Assembly: GCF_027579695.1 (NCBI RefSeq) | Contig: NC_083587.1 | Coordinates: 44,197,732 to 44,261,731, forward strand | Direction: 5' to 3' | Length of the DNA stretch: 64,000 nt | Origin: Neoarius graeffei | Lineage: Eukaryota; Chordata; Actinopteri; Siluriformes; Ariidae | Shown: in pieces, positions 10,601 through 22,600 of the stretch | Layout of the letters: each line of letters opens with the position of its first letter | Position numbering within the stretch: position 1 is the first letter of the stretch | The notes under the pieces: generated by a model | What the model was told of the DNA's origin: nothing | Database searches by the model: none | Seen by the model: the letters and a program-made list of their open reading frames with translations, nothing else | Translations under genes and position numbers: made by a program

Positions 10601-13600
10601 TCATATCCAGTGAATGTGGATAGAATAATATGAATTATATGGTTATTAGGCATGTAATGATATATATCGTGTGATAAATCGCGATACAAATTTGATCATT
10701 CAAATCGATGAAATAAAAAAATGAATTATGACTTATTATCAGGCTACATAATCCCTTAGATTTTTCCTAACTGTGATTGGGTTGTTTCGACAGCAGAAGG
10801 TGTAAAGTACTGGGAATGCATGTAACTTCACCCTAGGCAGAAGTAGTACAGCTCTAAGACCATGAACGTGCACATAAAACAGATCTAAAATGGGGAAAAA
10901 GCTGTTGTGTGATTGACTATACGAATAGATTTAACAACCCGTGAAAGCTGAAGAAAAGGAGGTAATTGTTTTCTGTTTAAGCTGACTACAGCCTTCACAA
11001 ATGTTCATAAAATTTTAGTAAGAAAAGGCCTATTTGTCATCAATATTTTCCTTTTTTAATAAAAGGAATATTTTAGTTAACAGGCTATTATATTTTACTT
11101 TAACCTTTTCACAAATGTGGGTAAATAATCATTGTTGGTTATTAAGAAGATGAAACAAAGTTGTTTTTTTTTTTAACAAAAGGAATATTTAAGTTGATAA
11201 GGAATAGGAAAATAAATGTTGCAATTTTGGCGGCACGGTGATGTAGTGGTTAGCGCTGTTGCCTCACAGCAAGAAGGTCCGGGTTCGAGCCCCGTGGCCG
11301 GCAAGGGCCTTTCTGTGCGGAGTTTGCATGTTCTCCCCGTGTCCGCGTGGGTTTCCGCCGGGTGCTCCGGTTTCCCCCACAGTCCAAAGACATGCAGGTT
11401 AGGTTAACTGGTGACTCTAAATTGACCGTAGGTGTGAATGTGAGTGTGAATGGTTGTCTGTGTCTATGTGTCAGCCCTGTGATGATCTGGCGACTTGTCC
11501 AGGGTGTACCCCGCCTTTCGCCCGTAGTCAGCTGGGATAGACTCCAGCTTGCCTGCGACCCTGTAGAACAGGATAAAGCGGCTAGAGATAATGAGATGAG
11601 ATGAGATGTTGCAATTTTTTTGGTAATAAAAAATTTTTTTTTTCCAAAAATGTCACGGGAAAATTGAATCATTAACTCAGTATTGTAAATCGAATTGAAT
11701 CGTGAATTGAGTGAATATTTACAAGCCTAATAGTTACACAACCATGCTATAACAGTTAAAAAGAGGAGCTCTTCAGTAGCTTTCATACAGCACCAGCCAT
11801 GAGAACGAGGCCACAGAATTCGGGCATTTTAGCCGACTTTGAAGCACGATTTCCAGTTAAAATGACACTTCAGGTGCTACGGAGCTCATTATGTTTGAAT
11901 TGATGATTTTCCCCATTTCAGATCCATTAATACACTGCCTGGCCAAAAAGTTGCACACTTTAATATTTCTTTAGACTGACTTCAGCTTTGATTACAGCAC
12001 ACATTTGCCTTGGCATTGTTTCAACAACCTTATGCAACATCACAACAGTCATTCCCATCCAGAGTTGCGTTAATTTTTCACCAAGATCTGATACTGATGG
12101 TGGGAGAGTTGAACTACTCCATAAAGTCTTCTCCAGCACATCCCAAAGACTTTCAGTGGGGTTAAGATCAGGACTCTGTGGTGGCTGATTCAGGTGTGAA
12201 AATTTTTCCATAAGTGAGCTCTGATAATGGTCAGTCAGAAGTTTTTTGTTGTTGTTGTTGTTTTTTTCTTTTTTCCCCCCAACCACATTTTTTCTATGAA
12301 GTTGACGGTTCACCACTATTCTTCCAGGTTTTAATAATGCATTGGGTCATTCTTAATCATATTCTAGTATTTTCAGCAATCTCCTTAATTTTCTTCTTTG
12401 CTTGACGCAGGCCAATAATTTGACCCTTCTGAAACACAGTAACATCTTTCCATGACCACAGGATATGGCTTCTGACATGATTCTTAAAGAAATGAGAAGC
12501 TTTCATCAGTTAGGGATTTTTTAAAAAATTGTCAGCTGAAACATATTAATCTCTGCAGTCCAGGCTTGTAGTACTCGAATCGAGTCCGACTCGTGCCCTA
12601 ATTTTAAGGACTCGTGACTTGACTTGGACTTGTGCACTGATGACTCGGACTTGTGTATTAACTGCATTTGGACTTGTAAATTGGAGACGAGGACTCAGAT
12701 TTTTTTTTGTAACATGCCATAATAATTTGGCATAAGATATTTATATCTACATTAATTTTTGTACTAATTTCATGCAAGAGTGTCACACCTGTGCGCCTTG
12801 TTGCATGCATCAGATAGACTCTTGGGTGTGTGCCGGACAGCATGCCATAAACGGTTTCACATAAAGGCAGCAACAGCCACTGTCAAATGGTGCGGTTGGA
12901 GTCTTGTTCTCGGACTCGACTTGGATCAATAGTGGACTCGACTCGAAATTTTCTTTAATGGCTTGGAGTTGACTCGGATTTGAACACTGGGGACTCAAGA
13001 CTGGACTCGAGGTTTAGTGACTCAACTACAACACGGCTGCAGTAATTATCCAACTAAAGGCTCTTTTTTTTTTTTTTTAGATATTTTTTTGGGCTTTTTG
13101 CACCTTTATTGGATAGGACAGTGTAGAGACAGGAAATGAGCGGGAGAGAGAGAGACGGGAAGGGATCGGGAAATGACCTCGGGCCGGAATCGAACCCAGG
13201 TCGCCCGCATTCATGGTATGGCGCCTTAACCACCTGAGCCACGACGCCCCCAACTAAAGGCTCTTTAAAGGTCCCATGGCATGGTGGTTTGTTGATGCTT
13301 TAAACGGGCTCGTGGAGGTTTCCGGATGTTATATCCACAGCCTTTCTCGAAATAAACCCTCGGCACGTAGATATAGCCTCCTGGGAGAAAGCCCCATTTC
13401 AGCGCTTTTCCCAGTGCGTCGTTTTGCTAATGAGAAGCAGGAGGCGGGGAAGGGTAGAGGGTGGGGGCGGGTTTTATCATTAATATTCATGACATGTAAA
13501 CATGTTACCTCTGATTGGCTAACAGCACTGTGACGCTACCTCCAGTGGGTCAGAACAAGCGGATGTGGGTGTCTTACTATGGCGAGAGAGAAGGAACAAA

Positions 13601-16600
13601 CCGCGAAGGGAAAAATACCGCGCGCTGACGTCATTAAGGTGCAACGTGAGGAAATAAAATAAATTCAACAAATGTTTGGGTTTTTACTGAACAAACAAAC
13701 AAATAAAATGAACGAGTGACTTAAAAAAAAGAATGTGGGTGTCTTTGTAAAAACTGTTTTGATTGGCTATTATAACAGAGCATGCTGCATGCTTTTTGGT
13801 TTTGTAGCGCAGAGTACCTGGCTAACTGCAGGAAGCGGTTAGCTGCACAGCTAATGTAGCCATTGCAAGGCTAACGCACCGATTTTAAAACACGGCAAAA
13901 CGACTTAACAGTTATACACTTACTTGTTCGGTGTTTGTGGCTGATGCGGCAGGGATGCTTGGTACGGACCCAGGCTTCAGTGACAGTTGATGTGCAAAAC
14001 CTGCCCTGTACTGTCCCAAGTTGTGGAAACATTCATCAGGAAAATGCTTCCGACAAACATACACTGTCTTAGGTAGACTCGACGGCGTATTATTGAAGTA
14101 AATAAAATTAAGCCACTGCGTCTTCAGGGGCTCTCCCGTCGGCAGTAAAAACAGACTCCTTTCTGTGTTGTCACATCCATGTACAGCGCAAATTCCATGT
14201 TTGGTGGCAACTTTTGAGCTGGGCGGGCAATCCATACAGTGGGTGGGAATCCAGAGGGGGGGCGTGGGGATCATCTCCCTTGCTGATGTCGGCAAGGGAA
14301 GAGCTTCTCAACGCGCCGTTTTGACGCGCCATTCTCAAATATTGAGCATAGTTTGGTTTACACATTATGAAATTTCTAGCCACTGGGGTGACTTAAGAAG
14401 GTCAGAGGAACTCATTTTAACGTTAAAAACCTCAGAAAGTGAACATTTCATGCCATGGGACCTTTAAGTATTTGCTTATGTAAAAAATGGCCCCTTTTTT
14501 TTTTGGGGCCAGGCAGTATATTTGGCACCAATTAGTTGCTAAATATTTACTCTCTAATGATCAGATTTACAGTATATGCCTCTCGCATGGCTGTCCTTAG
14601 ATGTTTATAATGAGCATTTACACCCCTATTCGTTACAAAACTTTTTTTGTACAAAAACCTGATTCAAATAATGTAGATCACTTGTTCTTTGTACAAAAAA
14701 CAAAAAACCCTGAGCATTAAAATTCTGTAAATTCTCTTTAAATTTTTCAGGTATGGCTGGGATTTCCTCCAAGAAACCTACCTCTATCACTTAACAAGAC
14801 GGGACATTCGTCATAATTTCTCCCCATACTTCTACATGTTTTACTTAACAGTGGAGAGTGACTGGAGCTTTGTTCTGGGTCTGGTGACGTTTCTTCCCCA
14901 GGCTATACTCTTGCTCCTTACCTCTCGAGCCTTCTATACTGACCTGCCTCTCTGCTGCTTCCTCAACACAGCCCTGTTCGTCAGCTTCAACAAAGTCTGC
15001 ACCTCGCAGGTAACACATGATCTATAATTCACATTGGCTTTGCACAGGATAGTGTTTTATTCCCCTTGTGCTCTTATTCTTAAAGCTGTACTGCCTTTCA
15101 GATTTTTCAAGTGTAGGTCATAAAAAGAATTTTCCCCAACACCCAATTATTTTTGTTGAGTGGATCGAAAGCTACTGAATTCAAATCACAGACTTCCAAT
15201 TTTATTAGTTTTTTTTTTTTTTAAATAGAACAATTAATCAATTTAGGGCAACATGGCCTGAAATTCTCCACTATTTTTTTCCTGCTTCACCATGACGCAA
15301 AACGAGACACTACGTAATGCATCACGTGGTGGGCTTTAAGTTTACAGATACACTTAAAGTTTAAAGATATATAGTCATACCCACTCTACTGCTGATCATA
15401 TTCCATACGTCTTCCTTTTTGGCTGTATCTTTGTACAGCTTGTGTTTTTTGTCATAAAGCATGGGATTCTTCAACACTTCTATCTTCAGCTTCTTCTCCA
15501 TGATGCAACAAGGATGTAGAAAGATGCCCTGGGAAAAATAGCACGCGTTCATACAACGTCGCATGTAAACAATTACCTGATTGGTCAGATTTTTTTATCG
15601 GATCGGGTCCAGGTCTGGAAAAATCACTCCAGAAGCAATCTCACTGATACGGATAAACTCAGACCTGGGCTATAGGTATCGTTATCGGTCTGATGTGACC
15701 ACCAACCACAAACTGCAGCAGACAGATTTATTTATAGTTGTGGTTATAGTTATTGGTATTGTGGGACCGAGCCTTAGCATTTACGAAAGAAGTCATCAGT
15801 GCTTTGTACCGTAACAGTCAGAGTTAAAGCTGTAACTAAGAGGGTTTTTTTTTAAACTTGGGAAAGTCTTCAGGACAGAGGAGTTTGCTCTTTGTGGTTT
15901 CTTGGTAGCATGCTGTATTTTTATGCCTATGCCTTATGTTTTTTTTTTTGTTGTTTTTTTTTTTTAGGTTGTGCATCAGTTCATCCATCCAAGATTCTCT
16001 TTATTATGATATCTCAAGAACAAGTGTTCGAATGTTTAAATGATTTATATGGAATTATTGTAACCAACAGCAGAACTGATTAGAACTACCTTTTTGTTTA
16101 AAGTATATTTTAAGGGTATTTGAGGCATACAAATTAATAACAGGAAGGAGGAGACCTGGTGGTGATGGAGGCATCCCCGTCCAAGTCATTGAGTTCAACT
16201 TATTTTCTTTTTAACGACAGCAGAAAGTGAAGGAACTACTCTTTATTACTGCAAACACACACAGATATGTGTATTTATTCTATCCACATTCACTGGATAT
16301 GAGTAATCATGCGTGCTGAGTGGCTACTCTGCTACTAGGATATCAGCTCATATACCGTAAGTAGAGAAAAACAAAATGGCAGAGCGTGTTGCTGAACCAG
16401 CCAAGGTTGAAATAAAAACTCTACTCGAAAACAAAACCCCAAAAAATAAAAAATAAAAAGCGCAACAAAATATGAGAGAAAAGTATTTGACGGTAATAAC
16501 GTATCTTTTTTTTTTTCAAGAATTATTATTATAGCATTTTTCACAAATTGCTACTGTCATTTTGCCGGCTTGTTTACATTCTAAACAGAAATTATTTTGT

Positions 16601-19600
16601 CAGATGTTTTGTATAAGGTTTTTATTTATCAAATTTACAAAAAAAAAACTAAAAATGCTCTGTTTTTCAAAATACAGTGAATGTGGATAGAATAAAGCAG
16701 TTATTCCACTCAGTCTTGTTGTACATGGCTTATAGCCAACTCAGCTATCAGCTCATGTACGACTCGATTTCGTGGAATAACTGTTAAACAAACATCACAG
16801 TCTGTTGGTTTGTAGTAAGCAATATAGCTACCACACTGAGTCAACTAATATGCATCAATCAAAACGTGTTTCCTAAACTTTTTGCTTCAATGATACTTGT
16901 GTTGTCTGATGTAAACCACAAAAGAGACTCGGTGCATATAATTTATGGTATATTTTTATTTATTCATTCATCTTCAGTAAGAGTTTTAATCTGGTCAGTG
17001 TTGTGGTGGATCTGGAACCTTTTAACACTTAAATGGGCCTGGTAACACTGTATCCAAAATATAATTCAGATTAATCTAAATATTAAATGTTTGAAGGAAT
17101 TAAAATTTGAATCTGAATTATAAAACTACTGGCAACATGATTTTAATGCCAAAAATTCTGTGATACTAAATACAACCCCGATTCCAAAAAAGTTGGGACA
17201 AAGTACAAATTGTAAATAAAAACGGAATGCAATAATTTACAAATCTCAAAACTGATATTGTATTCACAATAGAACATAGACAACATATCAAATGTCGAAA
17301 GTGAGACATTTTGAAATTTCATGCCAAATATTGGCTCATTTGAAATTTCATGACAGCAACACATCTCAAAAAAGTTGGGACAGGGGCAATAAGAGGCTGG
17401 AAAAGTTAAAGGTACAAAAAAGGAACAGCTGGAGGACCAAATTGCAACTCATTAGGTCAATTGGCAATAGGTCATTAACATGACTGGGTATAAAAAGAGC
17501 ATCTTGGAGTGGCAGCGGCTCTCAGAAGTAAAGATGGGAAGAGGATCACCAATCCCCCTAATTCTGCGCCGACAAATAGTGGAGCAATATCAGAAAGGAG
17601 TTCGACAGTGTAAAATTGCAAAGAGTTTGAACATATCATCGACAGTGCATAATATCATCAAAAGATTCAGAGAATCTGGAAGAATCTCTGTGTGTAAGGG
17701 TCAAGGCCGGAAAACCATACTGGGTGCCCGTGATCTTCGGGCCCTTAGACGGCACTGCATCACATACAGGCATGCTTCTGTATTGGAAATCACAAAATGG
17801 GCTCAGGAATATTTCCAGAGAACATTATCTGTGAACACAATTCACCGTGCCATCCGCCATTGCCAGCTAAAACTCTATAGTTCAAAGAAGAAGCCGTATC
17901 TAAACATGATCCAGAATCGCAGACGTCTTCTCTGGGCCAAGGCTCATTTAAAATGGACTGTGGCAAAGTGGAAAACTGTTCTGTGGTCAGACGAATCAAA
18001 ATTTGAAGTTCGTTATGGAAATCAGGGACGCCGTGTCATTCGGACTAAAGAGGAGAAGGACGACCCAAGTTGTTATCAGCGCTCAGTTCAGAAGCCTGCA
18101 TCTCTGATGGTGTGGCATGGGCAGCTTACACATCTGGAAAGACACCATCAATGCTGAATGGTATATCCAGGTTCTAGAGCAACATATGCTCCCATCCAGA
18201 CGACGTCTCTTTCAGGGAAGACCTTGCATTTTCCAACATGACAATGCCAAACCACATACTGCATCAATTACAGCATCATGGCTGCGTAGAAGAAGGGTCC
18301 GGGTACTGAACTGGCCAGCCTGCAGTCCAGATCTTTCACCCATAGAAAGCATTTGGCGCATCATAAAACGGAAGATACGGCAAAAAAGACCTAAGACAGT
18401 TGAGCAACTAGAATCCTACATTAGACAAGAATGGGTTAACGTTCCTATCCCTAAACTTGAGCAACTTGTCTCCTCAGTCCCCAGACGTTTACAGACTGTT
18501 GTAAAGAGAAAAGGGGATGTCTCACAGTCGTAAACATGGCCTTGTCCCAACTTTTTTGAGATGATGTTGTTGTCATGAAATTTAAAATCACCTAATTTTT
18601 CTCTTTAAATGATACATTTTCTCAGTTTAAACATTTGATATGTCATCTATGTTCTATTCTGAATAAAATATGGAATTTTGAAACTTCCACATCATTGCAT
18701 TCCGTTTTTATTTACAATTTGTACTTTGTCTCAACTTTTTTGGAATCGGGGTTGTATAGTATGCCATTAAAGAAGCATTAGCCAATGATACACTGCCCGG
18801 CCAAAAAAAAAAAATTGCCATTTAAATAAGCAAATACATAAGAGCCTTTGACTGGATAATTACTGCAGTGATTAATGTGTTTCAGTTCATAACAATTATT
18901 TTAACCCTAACTGATGCAGTGAGTAGCTTCTCATTTCTTGAACAAACATGTCGGAAGATGTGTCTCATCCTCATGCAAAAGATGTTACTGTGTTTCAGAA
19001 AGGTCAAAGTTTTGGCCTGCATCAAGCAAAGAAAACAACTAAGGAGATTGTTGAAATTAGTGGAATCGGGTTAAGAACTGCCTAATGTGGGGGCGTCATG
19101 GCTCAGGTGGATAAGGCGCCATACCATAAATCCGAGGACCCGGGTTCGATTCTGACCCGAGGTCATTTCCCGATCCCTCCCCGTCTCTCTCCCGCTAATT
19201 TCCTGTCTCTACACTATCCTATCCAATAAAGGTGAAAAAAGCCCAAAAAAAAAAAAAAGAACTGCCTAATGCATCATTAAAACCTGGAAGGATTGGTGAA
19301 CCGTCAACTTGGTTGGAAAAAGATCCTGACTGGCCATGATCAGAGATCACTTAAATGCTTGCTGAAGTCGAATTGTAAAAACAAAATCGACAGTAGAACT
19401 TACAGCTGTGTGTAATAGTGAAATTAAGAACATTTCCATATTCACAATGTGATTTGAACTTACAGGATTGGGACTAGATAGCTGTGTGGTCATAAGAAAA
19501 CCACTTGTTAGTGACACTAATCAGGAGAAAAGGCTTCAATTTGCTAGGGAGCAGAAAGATTGGACTCTGGAGCAATGGAAAAATGTTATGTAATTTGATG

Positions 19601-22600
19601 AGTTCAGATTTACTCTATTCCTGAATGATGGGTGTGTCAGGATAATAAGGGAAGTGCATGAAGCGATGCATCCATCATGCATAGTGGCCACTGTACAAGC
19701 CTCTGGAGGCAATATTATGATCTGGGGTTGCTTCAGTTGGTCAGGTTTACACTCAGTAACATTATGGGGCAATAAAATGAAGTCCGCTGACGACCTGACC
19801 AAGTTATCACATCAATAGATTTTTTTTTTTATACCCCCGTGCCGAAGGGGGGGGGTAACAGCAACAGCAAATCATAGCCACTTGTTACCAAACTTCAGCT
19901 TGGGGTTCTATACCGTGTATACCGTTTTCAGGTCTGTCCCATATCGACTTCCTGTTTACCAACTGAATGTATTTACGAAACATATAGAGTAGGTTTACAA
20001 AATTTTCATAGCAGTTTTCTCAGCAATTACAAATCATAGCTGCTTGATATTTAGTACTGAGCTTCAGCTTGGGGTTCTATACCGTGTATACCGTTTTCAG
20101 GTCTGTTGCACATCGACTTCCTGTTTATTGACTGAATGTATTTACGAAACATACAGCGTGGATTTACAAAATTTTCGTAACATTTTTCTCAGCAACTACA
20201 AATCACAACTGCTTGATTCATAATAAGTGTCCTATTCCTTCGATTGCTTTTCTGATATAAGCAAGAGCGGGGGTATACATAAGTGAACAGTAGCTCTCAG
20301 CTGATCTTGTTGTTCTTTGATGGCCCGGGCATAAAGTTAGGGCTCAGATTGTGAGAGTGCTTCAGGAAGCATGAGGAATAATTTTCACACATGAATTGGC
20401 CACCACAGAGTCCCGACCTTAACCCCACTGAGAATCTTTGGGATGTGCTGGAGAAGATTTGATGCGGTGGTTCGACTCTCCCATCCTCAACACAAGATCT
20501 TGGTGAAAAACGAATACAACTTTGGACTGAAATAAAGGATGTGATGTTGCATAAGTTTATCAAAACAATGCCACAGCGACTGCATGCTGTAATCAAAGCT
20601 AAAGGCAGTCCAACCAAATATTAGTGACATTTTTTTGGGGGCTGGGCAGTATATATTCAAGATCTATCTATACCTAACTACGAATTAAAAGCCACAAAAT
20701 ACATTTTCATTGTAAACTTATTCAAGAGAAAACATCAGTGCATCCAATAATTTATGATTTCCTTCTGTCCCTATATAACATTTATCTCTTGTTATCCCAG
20801 TTAAGTTTACAGAAGGCTTTCTCTACACTGTTTTGTTTTGCAGTATTTTCTGTGGTACTTGTGTTTACTGCCTCTGGTCCTGCCACACCTGAGACTCACA
20901 ATAAAGCAAGGGATTGAGCTACTGCTGTTGTGGTTCACTGGGCAGGTATGAAATATGTTTATGCTTTACATTAAAAAATGATGGAAAATGACATGCAGGT
21001 ATTTTTATCAGTTGTGATTATCAGTTGTAATTTTATCAGTTGTGATTCATGGTAGAATTGGTAGAGTTCAATTAAATTTGTTTGTTTTTTTTTCTTGGCA
21101 TGGACTCAACTTATTAGCACCGTCCATATATTTTCAATAGGGTTGAAGTCAGGACTTGTTTTAAGCTTAATGTTAGCCTGTTTTATCCTCCACAACCAGC
21201 TCTGATGCGTGTTTGGGTTCGTTGTCTTGTTGTAACTCTCAAGTCCCAAGTTGTGTTCAAGTTTCTGATGGTTTATGCTGAAGAATTGAGGTAGTCCTCC
21301 TTCTTCATTATTCCATCCACTTTGTGCAATGAACCAGTTCCACTGGCAGCAAAACAGCCCCAGAGCATGATGATCCTACCACCACCACCAGCTGGTACAG
21401 TGTCCCTCTGGACATGGTGGACATTGTGGCCAAACAACTCAATCTTTGTCTCATCTGACCATACATGTTTCCTTCAGAAGGCCTTTTCTTTGTCCATGTG
21501 GTCAGCTTCAAACTTTAGTTAAGCTTGAAGGTGTCGATTTTGGAGCAGGGGGTTATTTCTTGGATAGCAGCCTCTTAGTCCATGGTGATCTGAACTGTAG
21601 ACAGTGATCCATCAGCTTCCAGTTCATGGCAGGGCTGTGCCATGGTGGTTCCCAGGTTGTTCCTGACCATCCAAACCAATTTTCCTTCAGCTGAGGGTGA
21701 CAGTTTGGGTTTTCTTGAAGCAAAGTGGCTTGGCAAAGTGACTACACCTCACAATAACTTGGATACAATTGTTTGAACTGATCTTGTAATTTGCAGTTGT
21801 TTAGAAATGGCTCCAAGAGACATTCCGGAGTTGTGTATATCTGCAATCCTCTTTCTCAGATCTGCACTGAGCTCCTTGGACTTTCCCATTGTATTGTGTG
21901 TTGGTCAATCCAGTGAGTGCTGTAAACAAACCCTTTTTATGGAGGCACAGAGAAGCTACCAGCTGTAGTCAATTACGATCACTAACAGGAAGTTAAGAGA
22001 CCTCGGCCTTGGCAAGATAAGAGACATTTTGGAAGTTTCAGCACCTCTGAATTAATAATCTAAATGAGCGTATGTTAATTTTTGACCCTGTATGTATAAT
22101 TTTGACCCTGTGTTGATTTCAGAAAACCCAAAGGAAATTAAAACTTGTGCACCAAATTCTAGTGTTTTTTAAATTAAAGATGTATGCTGTACATTCTGCC
22201 ACAGAAAAAGAACAGTTCAAAGAAATTACTGAAAGCCCAAATATTGCCATGACATTCATATCCAAGATGACATTCATGTCACTGTATGTAAACTTCTGAC
22301 CACAACTATATATGCAGTTTGACACCATTACTTCATGCAGATCTCAGTTTTCCTGCTAATATGTAGACTCTTTAGATCATCTCACAATTTTAGCAGGATC
22401 CATGGCATGGTACTAGGATTAAAACCAATAAAAAGTTTGATTCAGTTCCCAAATTTTTATTGCAGGAAGTGTGCATTTGAGTATGCTTATTATTATTATT
22501 AATAATAATAATAATAATAATAATGCTTTTAAATATCCTGATATTTGAAAAATGAGAAGTTAAGGTCACTCTGCAACGTTAATGGAATATCTTTAAACTT

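Larger units (their letters stand above)
11933..14518 (-). mobile_element. Tc1-like relic carrying three nested insertions
   Basis: The ends are TACACTGCCTGGCCAAAAAG at 11931 and a GGGGCCAGGCAGTATA-type end at 14505-14520. Remnants of the transposase lie on the minus strand at 11960-12500 ([15 protein letters not shown] near 12200). The middle of the gene is deleted. A hAT element (12560-13036), a SINE (13066-13250) and a TTAA/THAP element (13269-14463) interrupt it. The sister element at 18791-20652 shows the uninterrupted sequence, so each insertion point can be read directly. Confidence 0.88.
18948..20624 (+). pseudogene. Tc1-like transposase, heavily broken
   Basis: Readable pieces are [20 protein letters not shown] at the start, a middle part near 19560-19800 with FDEFRFTLF and [11 protein letters not shown]-like sequence, and [12 protein letters not shown]-like sequence near 20430. 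It ends [11 protein letters not shown]-like at 20624. Several stops and two insertions exclude function. Confidence 0.82.
18791..20652 (+). mobile_element. Tc1-like relic of the same family as 11933-14518, with two insertions
   Basis: The ends are TACACTGCCCGGCC (18789) and GGGGGCTGGGCAGTATA (to about 20654). A SINE (19088-19256) and a MITE (19831-20277) interrupt it. It preserves the regions that are split in the other copy. Confidence 0.87.

Noticed and set aside
13066-13250. Functional tRNA gene suggested by A and B boxes
   Set aside because: The head cannot fold as a complete tRNA, is followed by a SINE body and poly-A tail, and is flanked by a target duplication.
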